Origin: Clostridia bacterium
GTDB lineage: Bacteria; Bacillota; Clostridia; Oscillospirales; CAG-382
DNA: 36,422 nt
Direction of reading: 5' to 3'
Assembly: GCA_017630915.1 (NCBI GenBank)
Contig: JAGBUH010000237.1
Location: 1 to 36,422, forward strand
Notes under the pieces: generated by a model
Told to the model about the DNA's origin: nothing
Databases searched by the model: none
Seen by the model: the letters and a program-made list of their open reading frames with translations, nothing else
Program-made: the position numbers and the translations under genes
In this document: positions 22,084 through 30,542 of the stretch, piece after piece
Numbering within the stretch: the first letter of the stretch is position 1
How the letters are laid out: each line of letters starts with the position of its first letter

Positions 22084-22932
22084 TTACACCACCTCGTAAA
22101 ATTTAAATAATGTGAAATAAATCTGATTCATCGTTCCACTATCCGATGTAAATTTCACTTGAACATCGCCCGCCGGTATTTTAAAGAATATATCGTCGTT
22201 CAAATCGAATGTATTATATAGCGACGTCTTATTTCCATCGATGTCAACTTTGTTCACATGCAAATTTCCATCGAGTGAACAGTATTCCACCTTTTCACCT
22301 TCTTGTAACTCCACATTGATTTTAATCTCTTTGATGAGTTGGTTATTTTGGAATAACGACACTTTCGGGACGTTGCTATATCCATAAATTTCGAATGAGA
22401 ATCCAGCGTCGACGTGTCCGTTATTGGTTAACAGCATTTCACGATTTGCGTAATCGTTAAATCGCACCGGCCACGTAAAGTTGAATCGAAACTCGCCGTC
22501 GGTACGATCCACATAAAATTTACTTTGATGTTTGTTATAAAATAACGACGTCGCCTTTAACTTGAGTGTGTATCTTAATAACCCTGGAACACCGTCCGTC
22601 TTTAGAAACGATGTAACCTCAACATCTCGACGATACTCGCCACCGTTCACCAAATCCGGAACGTAAATCAAATATAATTTTGTCGCTTTGAGTAAAAAGT
22701 TCGACACTTTTTGGAGCTTTTCAAACGCCATCGGACGCGTGAAATTTAATACCATTGCAAATTCATTTTGCTTTGTTTCTAAATAATTTCGGACAAATTG
22801 ATCTCCGATCTTTATGTAATTCGAATTTTTGTCGACACCCCAACCACTCGTATCGGTTGCGATACAATAGAGGTCGTCGTTTTGTAAATCGATTCTATCG
22901 TTGTATTCATTTTCTAAATAAAATTTACTCAT
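22084..22932 (-). CDS. Distal tail protein (Dit-like)
   Basis: 282 residues, encoded between the tape measure and Tal-like genes, the standard place for Dit. Beta-rich, starting MSKFYLENEYNDRIDLQN, with a two-part layout: about 1-150 ring domain, then a galectin-like C-terminal part (SFEIYGYSNVPKVSLFQN). AAGGAGGTC precedes the ATG. Dit forms the ring joining the tail tube to the baseplate. Confidence 0.75.
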   Translation of the reverse strand: MSKFYLENEYNDRIDLQNDDLYCIATDTSGWGVDKNSNYIKIGDQFVRNYLETKQNEFAMVLNFTRPMAFEKLQKVSNFLLKATKLYLIYVPDLVNGGEYRRDVEVTSFLKTDGVPGLLRYTLKLKATSLFYNKHQSKFYVDRTDGEFRFNFTWPVRFNDYANREMLLTNNGHVDAGFSFEIYGYSNVPKVSLFQNNQLIKEIKINVELQEGEKVEYCSLDGNLHVNKVDIDGNKTSLYNTFDLNDDIFFKIPAGDVQVKFTSDSGTMNQIYFTLFKFYEVV

Positions 22933-22943
22933 ATTCGACCTCC

Positions 22944-25847
22944 TTAATATGCAACACCGAGACGGCGATTAATTACATCAACTATTTTATCAATGTTTTG
23001 AGTGTCGATTGAATCAGCGTAAATGTTCACCGTGTTTTGACCGTAATTATTGGACGTTGTATAACCGTGTGAGCCGTTTACACCTCTCATGGTATTAAGA
23101 ATACCACCTTGCGAATTAAACCCGTCTAAACCGACATTTGACGCGTCTAACATATGACTCAAACTTTCACCAACGACGCCGGCGTTCTCGTCGATACCTT
23201 CGGCAACTCCCGCCGGAATCCAATAACCAACCTCACGTTTGAACACCTTCGATGGTGATTCAATACCCAACGACTCCTTAACACCGTCAACAATACCGGA
23301 GAAAAAGCCTTTGACATTGCTCACAAAAGTATCTTTCGCGTCGAGAATACCGTTCCAAACTCCGCTCACGATATTTTTACCTATTTCGAGCATTTTTGAC
23401 GGAATCTCTTTCGCACCCTCGATAATGTTGTCGATCAATCCTTTTATGGCCTCTTTACCTTTTTTCTTCATATCAGCGATCCACGTGTTGATTTTCGTGA
23501 TCGTATTTTTCAACCACGTCCAAATCTTACCCGGTAACTCTTTAACATAGTTAACAATTGTTTCAAGGAATTTCGACCCGACTTCAATCGCTTTGTTTAA
23601 CGTATCAACGCCGAATTGTACGATTTTATTAAAAGTCTCAACCAACCACGTCCACACTTTACCTGGTAACTCTTTAACGAATTTAATAACATTTTCAATG
23701 AACATCGGAACATTGGTTTTTATCCACTCGACTACATCAATACCGAATTGGATCACTTTACCTAATATTTGACCGATTAAAAGACCGAGCTTATACGGTA
23801 ATTCACCAAACCATGTTTTGAGACTATCGAACCACGCCGGAATCGATTCCGTAAAAAATTCGACAATCGAGTTCCAACCGTTGACAAAAAAGTCTTTGAC
23901 GTTTTGGACGAAATTGTCGACAAAATTTCGAAACGCGTCGCAATTATCATATAGCAATTTGAACGCACCCGCGAACGGATTAACGATCAATAATAAAAGC
24001 CCTTGCCAATTATCTTTCACGAAATTAATTACAGTATTAAAAACCTCCGGAATCGTAACCGTGAAAAAGTTCGTAATCGCGTCCCACGCTGCAAAAAACG
24101 CGGTTTTGATACCGTCCCAAATAGCGTTTACACCGTTTCGGAACCAATCGCATTTGTTGTATAACGTCACAAAAATCGCAATTAACGCCGTTATCGCTAA
24201 GATAATCGCTCCGACCGGATTCGCTGCCATGACTGCGTTAAGCGCAACCATCGCCGTTTTGACCGTGTTAAATATTCCGACCAATTGTGGAACGATGGTC
24301 ATGATCGTACCGACCGCCGTTATTATGTTCCCGATAACAATCAACAACGGCCCGATCGCCGTCACGATACCTAATATTGTTACTATAACGGTTTGAGCCG
24401 TCGGTGACATTTCGGAGAAACTTTGAACCATTCCACGTAAACCATCGACAAGCGGTTGAATGATTGGGAGCAACACTTGACCGAGTTCCGCGCCTAACAA
24501 TTGAATGTCTCGCGTTAACTGTTCAAAACTTGCACCCGTACCACTATCCATGATCTCACTCGTCTTATCTAACGAGTCACCTAACATATCGACAGATTCC
24601 TCGGCGCTTCCCATCGCCAATATAGCAGTCGCACCTAAATCCTCGAATTTGGTTCCGAATAGCGTTACACCGATCTCGTTTTGTTTCAACGGATCATCAA
24701 CAGCGTTTAACGCCTCGGCTACTTGTGAGAACGCCTCACGTCCTGCGTCACCACCTTGAGCAAACGCCGTTTTCAATGTCTCGGCGTTTAAACCTAATGT
24801 CGTGAACGCACCCGACACCTTTTCGTCATCCTCGAGCACCTTAATTCCAAACTCTTTCATGGCGTCGTTTAAGTAGTCAATTTGGAACGCACCATCTTGT
24901 GATCCGGCGATGAGTTTATTTAACATATCCTCCGCCGTGAATCCTAAATCGGCCCAATGTACCGCATATTCTGCGATTTGGTCTGTCCAATCCTTGTTTT
25001 GGTTTAACCCATTTTGTGCACCTTGATTGATTAACTCGAGCGCCTCGTCTGCCGTTATTCCAAATTGGGACATCATCGCGTCAAGTCCACGGATATTCTC
25101 TTGGAAATCCATGTCGTAAACTTGTTGCAAACGTAAAGATTTTTCGGTAATGGATTCAAGTTGATCGGTTGGTAAATCCCCGAGTAAATTCGTGACGATT
25201 CCCATTTTGTTACCGATGTCATCCATCGACTCGCCTAAACCTTTACTAAAAATGTTCGTCAATACTTCCTCGAATTTTTCAGTCTCCTCGATACTTTTAC
25301 CCGTTGACGCTACGTATTTATTAACAGCACCCTCCAACGATACCGCTTGAGTCGTCGCCGCCGTCAACGCTGCACCGGCTCCCGCACTAATAACCGAGAA
25401 ACCTTTTCCGGCCTCCGTAATTTTTCCGCCGACATCTTGCATTTGTTTTCCGACCTCGGCGATCTGTTGAGCTCCCACCGAGCCGAAATTCTTTAATTCG
25501 GTCGTCAATCCCTCGAGTTTATCCTCGGTAAAGACAATTTGACGTTGTAATTGTCGATATTGTTCGGCGTCAACTTCGAGTCCCGCTTGCATTTCATCGT
25601 CGAGTTTCTTTTGTGCTTGTTTCAAAACGTCCAATTTCTCCGCCGTATTTGACACGGACTCCCTCAAAAGTTCCTGTTTTTGCGTCAATAATTCCACGTT
25701 TTTCGGATCAATTTTTAACGCCTTTTCCACAAAACCGAGCTCTTTTTGTAAGTCTTTCGCCTGTTTATTAACCCCTTGTAACGCCTCATTTAAAGGTGTG
25801 GTATTTCCGCCGATCTCGACGGTGATTCCTTTAATATTTCCCGCCAT
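22944..25847 (-). CDS. Tape measure protein
   Basis: 967 residues, the longest tail gene. The N-terminal 150 residues are coiled coil (EALQGVNKQAKDLQKELG, DVLKQAQKKLDDEMQ), followed by a TMP core repeat region. A hydrophobic transmembrane-like segment lies around 500-580 (VIVTILGIVTAIGPLLIVIG and AIILAITALIAIFVTLY), then aromatic-rich repeats (WDAITNFF, WNSIVEFF) and a C-terminal domain with GIDENAGVVGES. Its length sets tail length. Confidence 0.9.
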   Translation of the reverse strand: MAGNIKGITVEIGGNTTPLNEALQGVNKQAKDLQKELGFVEKALKIDPKNVELLTQKQELLRESVSNTAEKLDVLKQAQKKLDDEMQAGLEVDAEQYRQLQRQIVFTEDKLEGLTTELKNFGSVGAQQIAEVGKQMQDVGGKITEAGKGFSVISAGAGAALTAATTQAVSLEGAVNKYVASTGKSIEETEKFEEVLTNIFSKGLGESMDDIGNKMGIVTNLLGDLPTDQLESITEKSLRLQQVYDMDFQENIRGLDAMMSQFGITADEALELINQGAQNGLNQNKDWTDQIAEYAVHWADLGFTAEDMLNKLIAGSQDGAFQIDYLNDAMKEFGIKVLEDDEKVSGAFTTLGLNAETLKTAFAQGGDAGREAFSQVAEALNAVDDPLKQNEIGVTLFGTKFEDLGATAILAMGSAEESVDMLGDSLDKTSEIMDSGTGASFEQLTRDIQLLGAELGQVLLPIIQPLVDGLRGMVQSFSEMSPTAQTVIVTILGIVTAIGPLLIVIGNIITAVGTIMTIVPQLVGIFNTVKTAMVALNAVMAANPVGAIILAITALIAIFVTLYNKCDWFRNGVNAIWDGIKTAFFAAWDAITNFFTVTIPEVFNTVINFVKDNWQGLLLLIVNPFAGAFKLLYDNCDAFRNFVDNFVQNVKDFFVNGWNSIVEFFTESIPAWFDSLKTWFGELPYKLGLLIGQILGKVIQFGIDVVEWIKTNVPMFIENVIKFVKELPGKVWTWLVETFNKIVQFGVDTLNKAIEVGSKFLETIVNYVKELPGKIWTWLKNTITKINTWIADMKKKGKEAIKGLIDNIIEGAKEIPSKMLEIGKNIVSGVWNGILDAKDTFVSNVKGFFSGIVDGVKESLGIESPSKVFKREVGYWIPAGVAEGIDENAGVVGESLSHMLDASNVGLDGFNSQGGILNTMRGVNGSHGYTTSNNYGQNTVNIYADSIDTQNIDKIVDVINRRLGVAY

Positions 25848-25867
25848 ATTTCACCACCCTTTCGTGT

Positions 25868-26502
25868 TTAATTTTTGCTTGAAAATTTTTCGCGTAATGT
25901 TTTTCGATCCGGAGCCGTTTGTGTTAGTGCCCACGCGTTATCCAAATACTCCCGACCTTTTTCCGATTCGTTCATTTTCGAAACAAACGCGTCAAATCTA
26001 TATTGCAAATAATCTATATAATCCAACTCCTCGATTTCGAGAAAATTTAACCCCGTATAATCCGCAACCAACTTTTCATAAAACGTACTTATTTCGTATT
26101 TATGACCGGATGTCTCCTCGATTGGATAATACGGGAGAGTTAGTTTTTTGCCGTTTCTAAATGACCATTCACAAATTGCATATACATCTCTAAAATGGTC
26201 TTAATATCATCAACGTCGAGATTTTCCTCAACATATTCAACGGAAATCACTTCACGTTTAAGATTATGACTCAATATTTTTGACATAAAGTCGTAAATCG
26301 TATCGAGTACCTCCCATGAATCCGTTTCCGATAACTCCGCATTTTCTAACGCGTTAAATGACTCCGCCAACGGTCGGATCAAATTAAAAATCTTTTTGGA
26401 TGGTTTACATATTTCAATAGTTTTACCATCCATTAATGTCAATTTCATATATTGTTTTACTGATTTTCGTAAATCTAAATTCATTTCATGTGCCATCTTC
26501 AT
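25868..26502 (-). CDS. Tail assembly chaperone G-T fusion (by -1 frameshift)
   Basis: Reading the G frame to the slippery site at 26149-26143 and then shifting back one base continues LTLPYYPIEETSGHKYEIST into a frame that reaches a stop at 25868, without interruption. The fusion is about 211 residues; the T part (91 residues) is acidic then basic. In lambda-like siphophages the same G/GT pair binds the tape measure and tail tube during assembly. The T frame has no good start of its own. Confidence 0.85.
26140..26502 (-). CDS. Tail assembly chaperone G
   Basis: 120 residues (118 if started at the second ATG, 26496, which is better spaced from AAGGGGGG). Starts MAHEMNLDLRKSVKQYMKLT and ends HLETAKN. 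Lies between the major tail protein and tape measure, as expected. Mostly helical; its last codons contain the slippery site, so a minority of ribosomes make the longer G-T protein. Confidence 0.85.
   Translation of the reverse strand: MKMAHEMNLDLRKSVKQYMKLTLMDGKTIEICKPSKKIFNLIRPLAESFNALENAELSETDSWEVLDTIYDFMSKILSHNLKREVISVEYVEENLDVDDIKTILEMYMQFVNGHLETAKN
26143..26149 (-). promoter_or_regulatory. Programmed -1 frameshift site A AAA AAC
   Basis: The minus strand reads gcA AAA AAC taa in the G frame: a canonical slippery heptamer directly before the stop codon. A back-shift opens the T frame. Confidence 0.88.
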
Positions 26503-26513
26503 GTACCCCCCTT

Positions 26514-26547
26514 AAAAAAATAAACGAGGAGCGGTCAAACTCCTCGT
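26514..26547 (-). terminator. Terminator after the major tail protein gene
   Basis: ACGAGGAG and CTCCTCGT pair perfectly around an 8-base loop; on the minus strand a TTTATTTTTTT run follows. Such an attenuator makes major tail protein message more abundant than the downstream chaperone message. Confidence 0.8.
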
Positions 26548-26557
26548 CATTAAACTA

Positions 26558-27103
26558 CTAACCCTCGGTTGGGATTGTTTCTTCGTATTTGATTAGTGTT
26601 CCCTCTGTATCAAGTTTCGCCAATGCTTTAAATTCTGCGTCGATAACAGTTTCTTTATCTTTAGCGTAACTCAATGAGAAGCCGGCCTCGTTACGTCCAA
26701 CGATTGTCACACGAACGTCACCATCAACTGGATCTTCATGTACGAAACGAATGATATACGCTTTACCGTCTTGGTTACCAGCTCCACCGATTAAAACGGT
26801 TCTCTTACCGTCGGTTTCTGTAACACGTCCGGTTGAACATAATCTTGTCAATGTTTCACCGTTGAATGTCATTACACCGCTTTTTAACTTTGCTTCTTCT
26901 TGAGTTAGGATTGTCTTAGAAACATATCCTAAATCGTCCTTTGCTTCGTAATATGTTGGTGCATATTCAAGAGTAGCACCACCGGACACATAACCTAATC
27001 TGTTTTCTTCAGTTTCAATTGTTGCGTCCTCCGGAATCTCACCGGTATACTCTACACAATAAAGTTTTCCACTTCCTAAAGTGATTTTATCTTTGTTAGC
27101 CAT
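26558..27103 (-). CDS. Major tail protein (tail tube)
   Basis: 181 residues, beta-rich with the layout of siphophage tube proteins: ITLGSGKLYCVEYTG at the start, a loop region, and SLSYAKDKETVIDAEFKA near the end. It is followed by a terminator, typical of this abundant structural protein, and precedes the chaperone and tape-measure genes. Good AAAGGAGC ribosome binding site. Confidence 0.88.
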   Translation of the reverse strand: MANKDKITLGSGKLYCVEYTGEIPEDATIETEENRLGYVSGGATLEYAPTYYEAKDDLGYVSKTILTQEEAKLKSGVMTFNGETLTRLCSTGRVTETDGKRTVLIGGAGNQDGKAYIIRFVHEDPVDGDVRVTIVGRNEAGFSLSYAKDKETVIDAEFKALAKLDTEGTLIKYEETIPTEG

Positions 27104-27105
27104 TT

Positions 27106-27426
27106 TTAAGCTCCTTTCTTTTCTATAAATTCAAAATCGTACACCGTTTGAAAGTGTTTCTCGCTTTCAATCCAGTAACGATTCTTTTCAAACTCAAACC
27201 CTTTACCTTCGAGCCATCCCTCGATCTTCTTTTCGGCGTCGACGTCAATCTTCTCGGAATATAATTCGAGTGATGTGTTGTGTTCGACAACCCTTAATTT
27301 CTCATCGTCCCCACGATGTAAAGTCACATCGTCGTAAATACCGTACGGGTACGCCGGAGCCTTTTGCCAATATAGATTTTTGAATTTAATACCGATCGTT
27401 TTCAATTCTTTTTCCAAATCAACCAT
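27106..27426 (-). CDS. Tail terminator/completion protein
   Basis: 106 residues, between the HK97 gp10-like gene and the major tail protein, where a tail terminator (gpU-like) is usually encoded. Starts MVDLEKELKTIGIKFKNLYW and shows an alpha/beta pattern with a helix EKKIEGWLEGKGF and strand QTVYDFEFIE. No motif beyond that; the assignment comes from order and length. Confidence 0.65.
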   Translation of the reverse strand: MVDLEKELKTIGIKFKNLYWQKAPAYPYGIYDDVTLHRGDDEKLRVVEHNTSLELYSEKIDVDAEKKIEGWLEGKGFEFEKNRYWIESEKHFQTVYDFEFIEKKGA

Positions 27427-27802
27427 TTCGGATCGCCTCCCTCACTTTTCGCTCAAATTCTTCGCGAGCTATTTTCGCGTTTTTACCGATATGTTTTCGA
27501 GGTTCAACTCGACCACCTCCACGTTTCGCGTGACCGTTTTCCAACAAATGCGCGAGACGATAATGGGGTGGCTTGACAAACCATGTTTTTTGATATTCGC
27601 CGTCTTTATTCACGGTGACCTTGCTTGATATAGACTTTTTATAGTCACCGGTTTTAACAGGCGCGTCTCGTTTAGTGTTTGACACCAACTCTTTCATGGT
27701 TTCGTCAACGGCTTTTTTCACTTCACCTTCAACCTCACGACTCCATTTTTGAAGTCCGGTCGATATGGTTTCGGCGAGTTTATCAATTTGGATGTCACTC
27801 AT
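27419..27802 (-). CDS. HK97 gp10-like head-tail connector protein
   Basis: 127 residues with the pattern of the HK97 gp10 family: helix EVKKAVDETMKELVSNTKRDAP, then PVKTGDYKKSISSK, and HLLENGHAKRGGG near the end. These proteins act as tail-completion or connector parts. The gene overlaps its neighbours on both sides by eight bases. Confidence 0.82.
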   Translation of the reverse strand: MSDIQIDKLAETISTGLQKWSREVEGEVKKAVDETMKELVSNTKRDAPVKTGDYKKSISSKVTVNKDGEYQKTWFVKPPHYRLAHLLENGHAKRGGGRVEPRKHIGKNAKIAREEFERKVREAIRNG

Positions 27803-28127
27803 TTACACCCCTCGCCTCCGCCAACAACTTAACCTCTCGATGTAGGTCGTTAAAGTCGTCATAATCGACAACGTCGAACATCATTCCACCGTAATCAATT
27901 CGATATAGCTGTGTGTTTAGCTCAATCGACGCGATAACGCTCGAATATCTAACTCTAAACACCTTTTGAGCTGTCGATTGACTTGAGCCACTACCCAAAT
28001 ACTCCGAACCACCGGACTTGTTCACTTTCGCGTGAAAAACGATGACCTCACCGTCTTTCTCAATAGGTGACCACGTCTCCGATTCCTCATCATATTTTAA
28101 AATCTTAATAGGTTTATAAAAACTCAT
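27795..28127 (-). CDS. Head-closure/head-tail adaptor protein
   Basis: The ATG at 28127 has GGAGG ten bases upstream; the frame runs open to a TTG at 28136, which is too close to that site. About 110 residues, beta-rich with SSQSTAQKVFRVRYS, fitting the SPP1 gp16-like head-completion family. Encoded between the gp6-like connector and the gp10-like protein. Confidence 0.72.
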   Translation of the reverse strand: MSFYKPIKILKYDEESETWSPIEKDGEVIVFHAKVNKSGGSEYLGSGSSQSTAQKVFRVRYSSVIASIELNTQLYRIDYGGMMFDVVDYDDFNDLHREVKLLAEARGVNE

Positions 28128-28132
28128 AAATA

Positions 28133-28432
28133 TCAATCCTCCGATCTCATATCGAGTCGAATTTGTAACTCAAAATCTGCTACCAACTTTCGAACGCTAT
28201 TCGATAGCTTATCTGTCCCGCCTGTCAAATTACGATTGTCGTATAAATCCGAAATGACAAGGAGAGCCAATTCCTTGACTCTCTCATCATGTGCCGGATA
28301 ATTTAACCCCAACGATCCCTCGAGATACCGTTCGGAGGTTTTGATTAAACGGTCGACGGTTCGTTCGGTTGCGGCGTCCTCAAAATCGATCGCCAAATAG
28401 TCGTAAACTTCCTCGCGTGTCACTACTCCCAT
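28133..28432 (-). CDS. gp6-like head-tail connector (phage_connect family)
   Basis: 99 residues, mostly helical: VTREEVYDYLAIDFEDAATE, then TSERYLEGSLGL and LALLVISDLYDNRN. This is the shape of HK97 gp6/SPP1 gp15 adaptors that sit beneath the portal. Starts with a good GAGGTTGAG ribosome binding site. Position after the capsid genes supports the role. Confidence 0.8.
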   Translation of the reverse strand: MGVVTREEVYDYLAIDFEDAATERTVDRLIKTSERYLEGSLGLNYPAHDERVKELALLVISDLYDNRNLTGGTDKLSNSVRKLVADFELQIRLDMRSED

Positions 28433-28445
28433 TTATCTCAACCTC

Positions 28446-28604
28446 CTAACCGTTATAATTCTCTAAAAACGTTGTAATCATTTCCGCTTTAGTTTGTGAG
28501 ACGCTCACTCCGTCGATACCGAGTTCGATCGCTAACGCCTCGATTTCGGCTTTAGTCATCGCGGACAATGTCTCCTCGGTATATTCCGGAGCGGATTTTC
28601 TCAT
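28446..28604 (-). CDS. SAP/HeH-like small protein after the capsid gene, 52 aa
   Basis: The product MRKSAPEYTEETLSAMTKAE continues into IEALAIELGIDG and a C-terminal helix (SQTKAEMITTFLENYNG). This helix-extended-helix pattern resembles Rho-N/SAP-type domains found beside capsid genes in many siphophages. The ribosome binding site is weak. It fills the gap between capsid and connector genes. Confidence 0.65.
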   Translation of the reverse strand: MRKSAPEYTEETLSAMTKAEIEALAIELGIDGVSVSQTKAEMITTFLENYNG

Positions 28605-28618
28605 CGCGAACGTCTCGC

Positions 28619-29740
28619 TTAGTTTCCCTGTGTTCCTTCGAATGTTCCGTAAACATAAGCGTCTACGTCTGTTGCCATTACGTCAAATCCTTCGATTACA
28701 CGTAAAGCGTTTTGATTCTTACCAAAGAAATAGTGTTCACTTGTCGCAAATTCAAGAGCTGTGTGTTCTACGAAAGTTGCACCGGCTTTCAATGAACCAT
28801 AGAAAATAGGAGCTTTTCCACCTACGTTTGCAAGTTGAGCGTCTGCGAATACGTGAACAGGTAATCCCTGGAACATCTTTTGAGTTGGGTTTGTTGGGTT
28901 TTGTGCCAAAATTCCACGGCCATTTTCGTCTTTTTCAGCGTCTAAAGCTGCGAAACCTGTTTGGTTTGTAACGATAACACCGTCAACAAGACAAGCCGGA
29001 TCTAAATCAACGTTGATAGATGTCTTTAATGCGTCCCAACCAACGATTGCTTTAACTTCTTTACCTGTTTTTAATGTTTCGAAAATAGCTGCGTTTTCGC
29101 TTACGATTGCGTTCTTAACGAACCAACGATTGATGTAACCTAATAATCCAGCCTTTTCAGATCCTAAAAGGATACGAGAAACCGGAATCAATTTACCCAT
29201 AAACTTAATTGTGAATTGCTTTCTTTCGAATTGTGGAGCGTCTGCGATATCGATTTCAGCTCCTTCTGTCATGTCAACCAATCCGTTAACGTTACCCTTT
29301 TCATAGTTAACAGCACCTGTTAAAGCGTCTGTTGTTTCAACTGTTACTAATGTTTTAGCGGATAAATATTGTTTTCTTAATTCGTTGATTTCCAACTTAA
29401 CATCTTCAGGTAACAAGTTGTTTTCACCGTTTGCACCACCAACGATTAAAGCCTTTTCGTTGTCATCAAGGTTTCTCTTTAAAAGCATTTTAGCGATTGC
29501 CTTGAATCCGCTTGCCTTAACGCTCTTTTCTTCTACTTTGTTTTCTGTTGTTTCTTCAACATCGTTCATTTCGTCCTCGTGTAATTTCTTTTCGATTTCA
29601 TATTCTTTTTGTAAAGAATCGATTTCGTCCATTAATACTGTTGCTTTTTCAAGGTCCTTTGTTTCCTCGTTTAAATAACCCTTTACCATTGCTTTTTTAG
29701 CCTCAATTTGTGCTAAAATGTCTCTCATTTTCTTGCTCAT
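28619..29740 (-). CDS. HK97-fold major capsid protein
   Basis: 373 residues from the ATG at 29740, preceded by GGAGG with eight bases between. The first ~110 residues are an acidic coiled coil (EIEKKLHEDEMNDVEETTEN) that acts as the scaffolding delta domain and is removed by the prohead protease. The rest has the HK97 fold pattern with the E-loop area (VETTDALTGAVNYEKGNVNG) and the C-terminal axial domain. It follows the protease gene, the standard order. Confidence 0.9.
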   Translation of the reverse strand: MSKKMRDILAQIEAKKAMVKGYLNEETKDLEKATVLMDEIDSLQKEYEIEKKLHEDEMNDVEETTENKVEEKSVKASGFKAIAKMLLKRNLDDNEKALIVGGANGENNLLPEDVKLEINELRKQYLSAKTLVTVETTDALTGAVNYEKGNVNGLVDMTEGAEIDIADAPQFERKQFTIKFMGKLIPVSRILLGSEKAGLLGYINRWFVKNAIVSENAAIFETLKTGKEVKAIVGWDALKTSINVDLDPACLVDGVIVTNQTGFAALDAEKDENGRGILAQNPTNPTQKMFQGLPVHVFADAQLANVGGKAPIFYGSLKAGATFVEHTALEFATSEHYFFGKNQNALRVIEGFDVMATDVDAYVYGTFEGTQGN

Positions 29741-29762
29741 AATAATTTCCTCCATTCGTTTA

Positions 29763-30542
29763 TTAGTTTTTATTTGCATTTAAAAAGGAATCAACCAATC
29801 TCATACGGAGATTCATCGATTCCTCAAGTGCCTTATTTTCAGTTTCCGGAACGTTTTCGTTATTTTCTTCCGGTTTCACGTTTTCAACCGAATTTTCTTC
29901 CGGTGTTTCACATTTTTCAACGCCGTAATTCTTAACGGTTCCGGCTTTAGGTTGTGCCGGTACTGCTACAAATGATAATTCGTATGTATCGGTCACGTCC
30001 TCCATTGTGAAATAACACAATTTACCCTCGTACTTTTTACCGTTGTAATGGTCACACCATTTTTTACGGTTATCAGTTCCGCAAATCGAGCAAACGGCCT
30101 TTTCAGATCTAAAACCAACGCTAACCTCTTTTTTAATACCACCTTTGATCTCGGCGATGATGTCTTTGTTGGATTCGGTCTTTAACATGTAACAATGAGC
30201 CACTAATTGTGTGTAAACTTCACCGCGCTGCGTGGTCTTTGTGGTGTCTGCAACAACCTCGGTCGCGTAAATTCGTGCCACTTGGTTATCAGCTCGCGCC
30301 GTGTGATCCTTAATAACCGTTTTTCCGACGAATAATTTCGCCATATCATTTAATGCTTTAATTGTAAAGACCTCATAATCGCGGTCGATTTCGTTATCAC
30401 ACATCGCTACTTTGAACACGAAAACCTCGTCTTTTGATAGCTTTTCGAGTGTATATTTGTTGATTTTGTTCATATCCGAATCACTAATCTCCAAATTTGA
30501 CACTTGAGCGGATTTGTTTAGTACAAATTCGTTATTCTCCAT
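29763..30542 (-). CDS. Prohead protease with zinc-binding insertion
   Basis: 259 residues. The catalytic His lies in TVIKDHTARAD and the catalytic Ser in KKEVSVGFR, with YELSFVAVPAQP closing the fold, as in HK97 (S78) proteases. Between Ser and the last strand is an insertion with CSICGTDN and WCDHYNGKKY, probably a zinc knuckle. The acidic tail (ENSVENVKPEENNENVPE) is likely scaffold. It overlaps the portal gene by 11 bases. Confidence 0.82.
   Translation of the reverse strand: MENNEFVLNKSAQVSNLEISDSDMNKINKYTLEKLSKDEVFVFKVAMCDNEIDRDYEVFTIKALNDMAKLFVGKTVIKDHTARADNQVARIYATEVVADTTKTTQRGEVYTQLVAHCYMLKTESNKDIIAEIKGGIKKEVSVGFRSEKAVCSICGTDNRKKWCDHYNGKKYEGKLCYFTMEDVTDTYELSFVAVPAQPKAGTVKNYGVEKCETPEENSVENVKPEENNENVPETENKALEESMNLRMRLVDSFLNANKN

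Noticed and set aside
25868..26071. Independent 67-codon gene after the chaperone
   Set aside because: It has no ribosome binding site at its ATG and is the continuation of the -1 frame from the A AAA AAC site.
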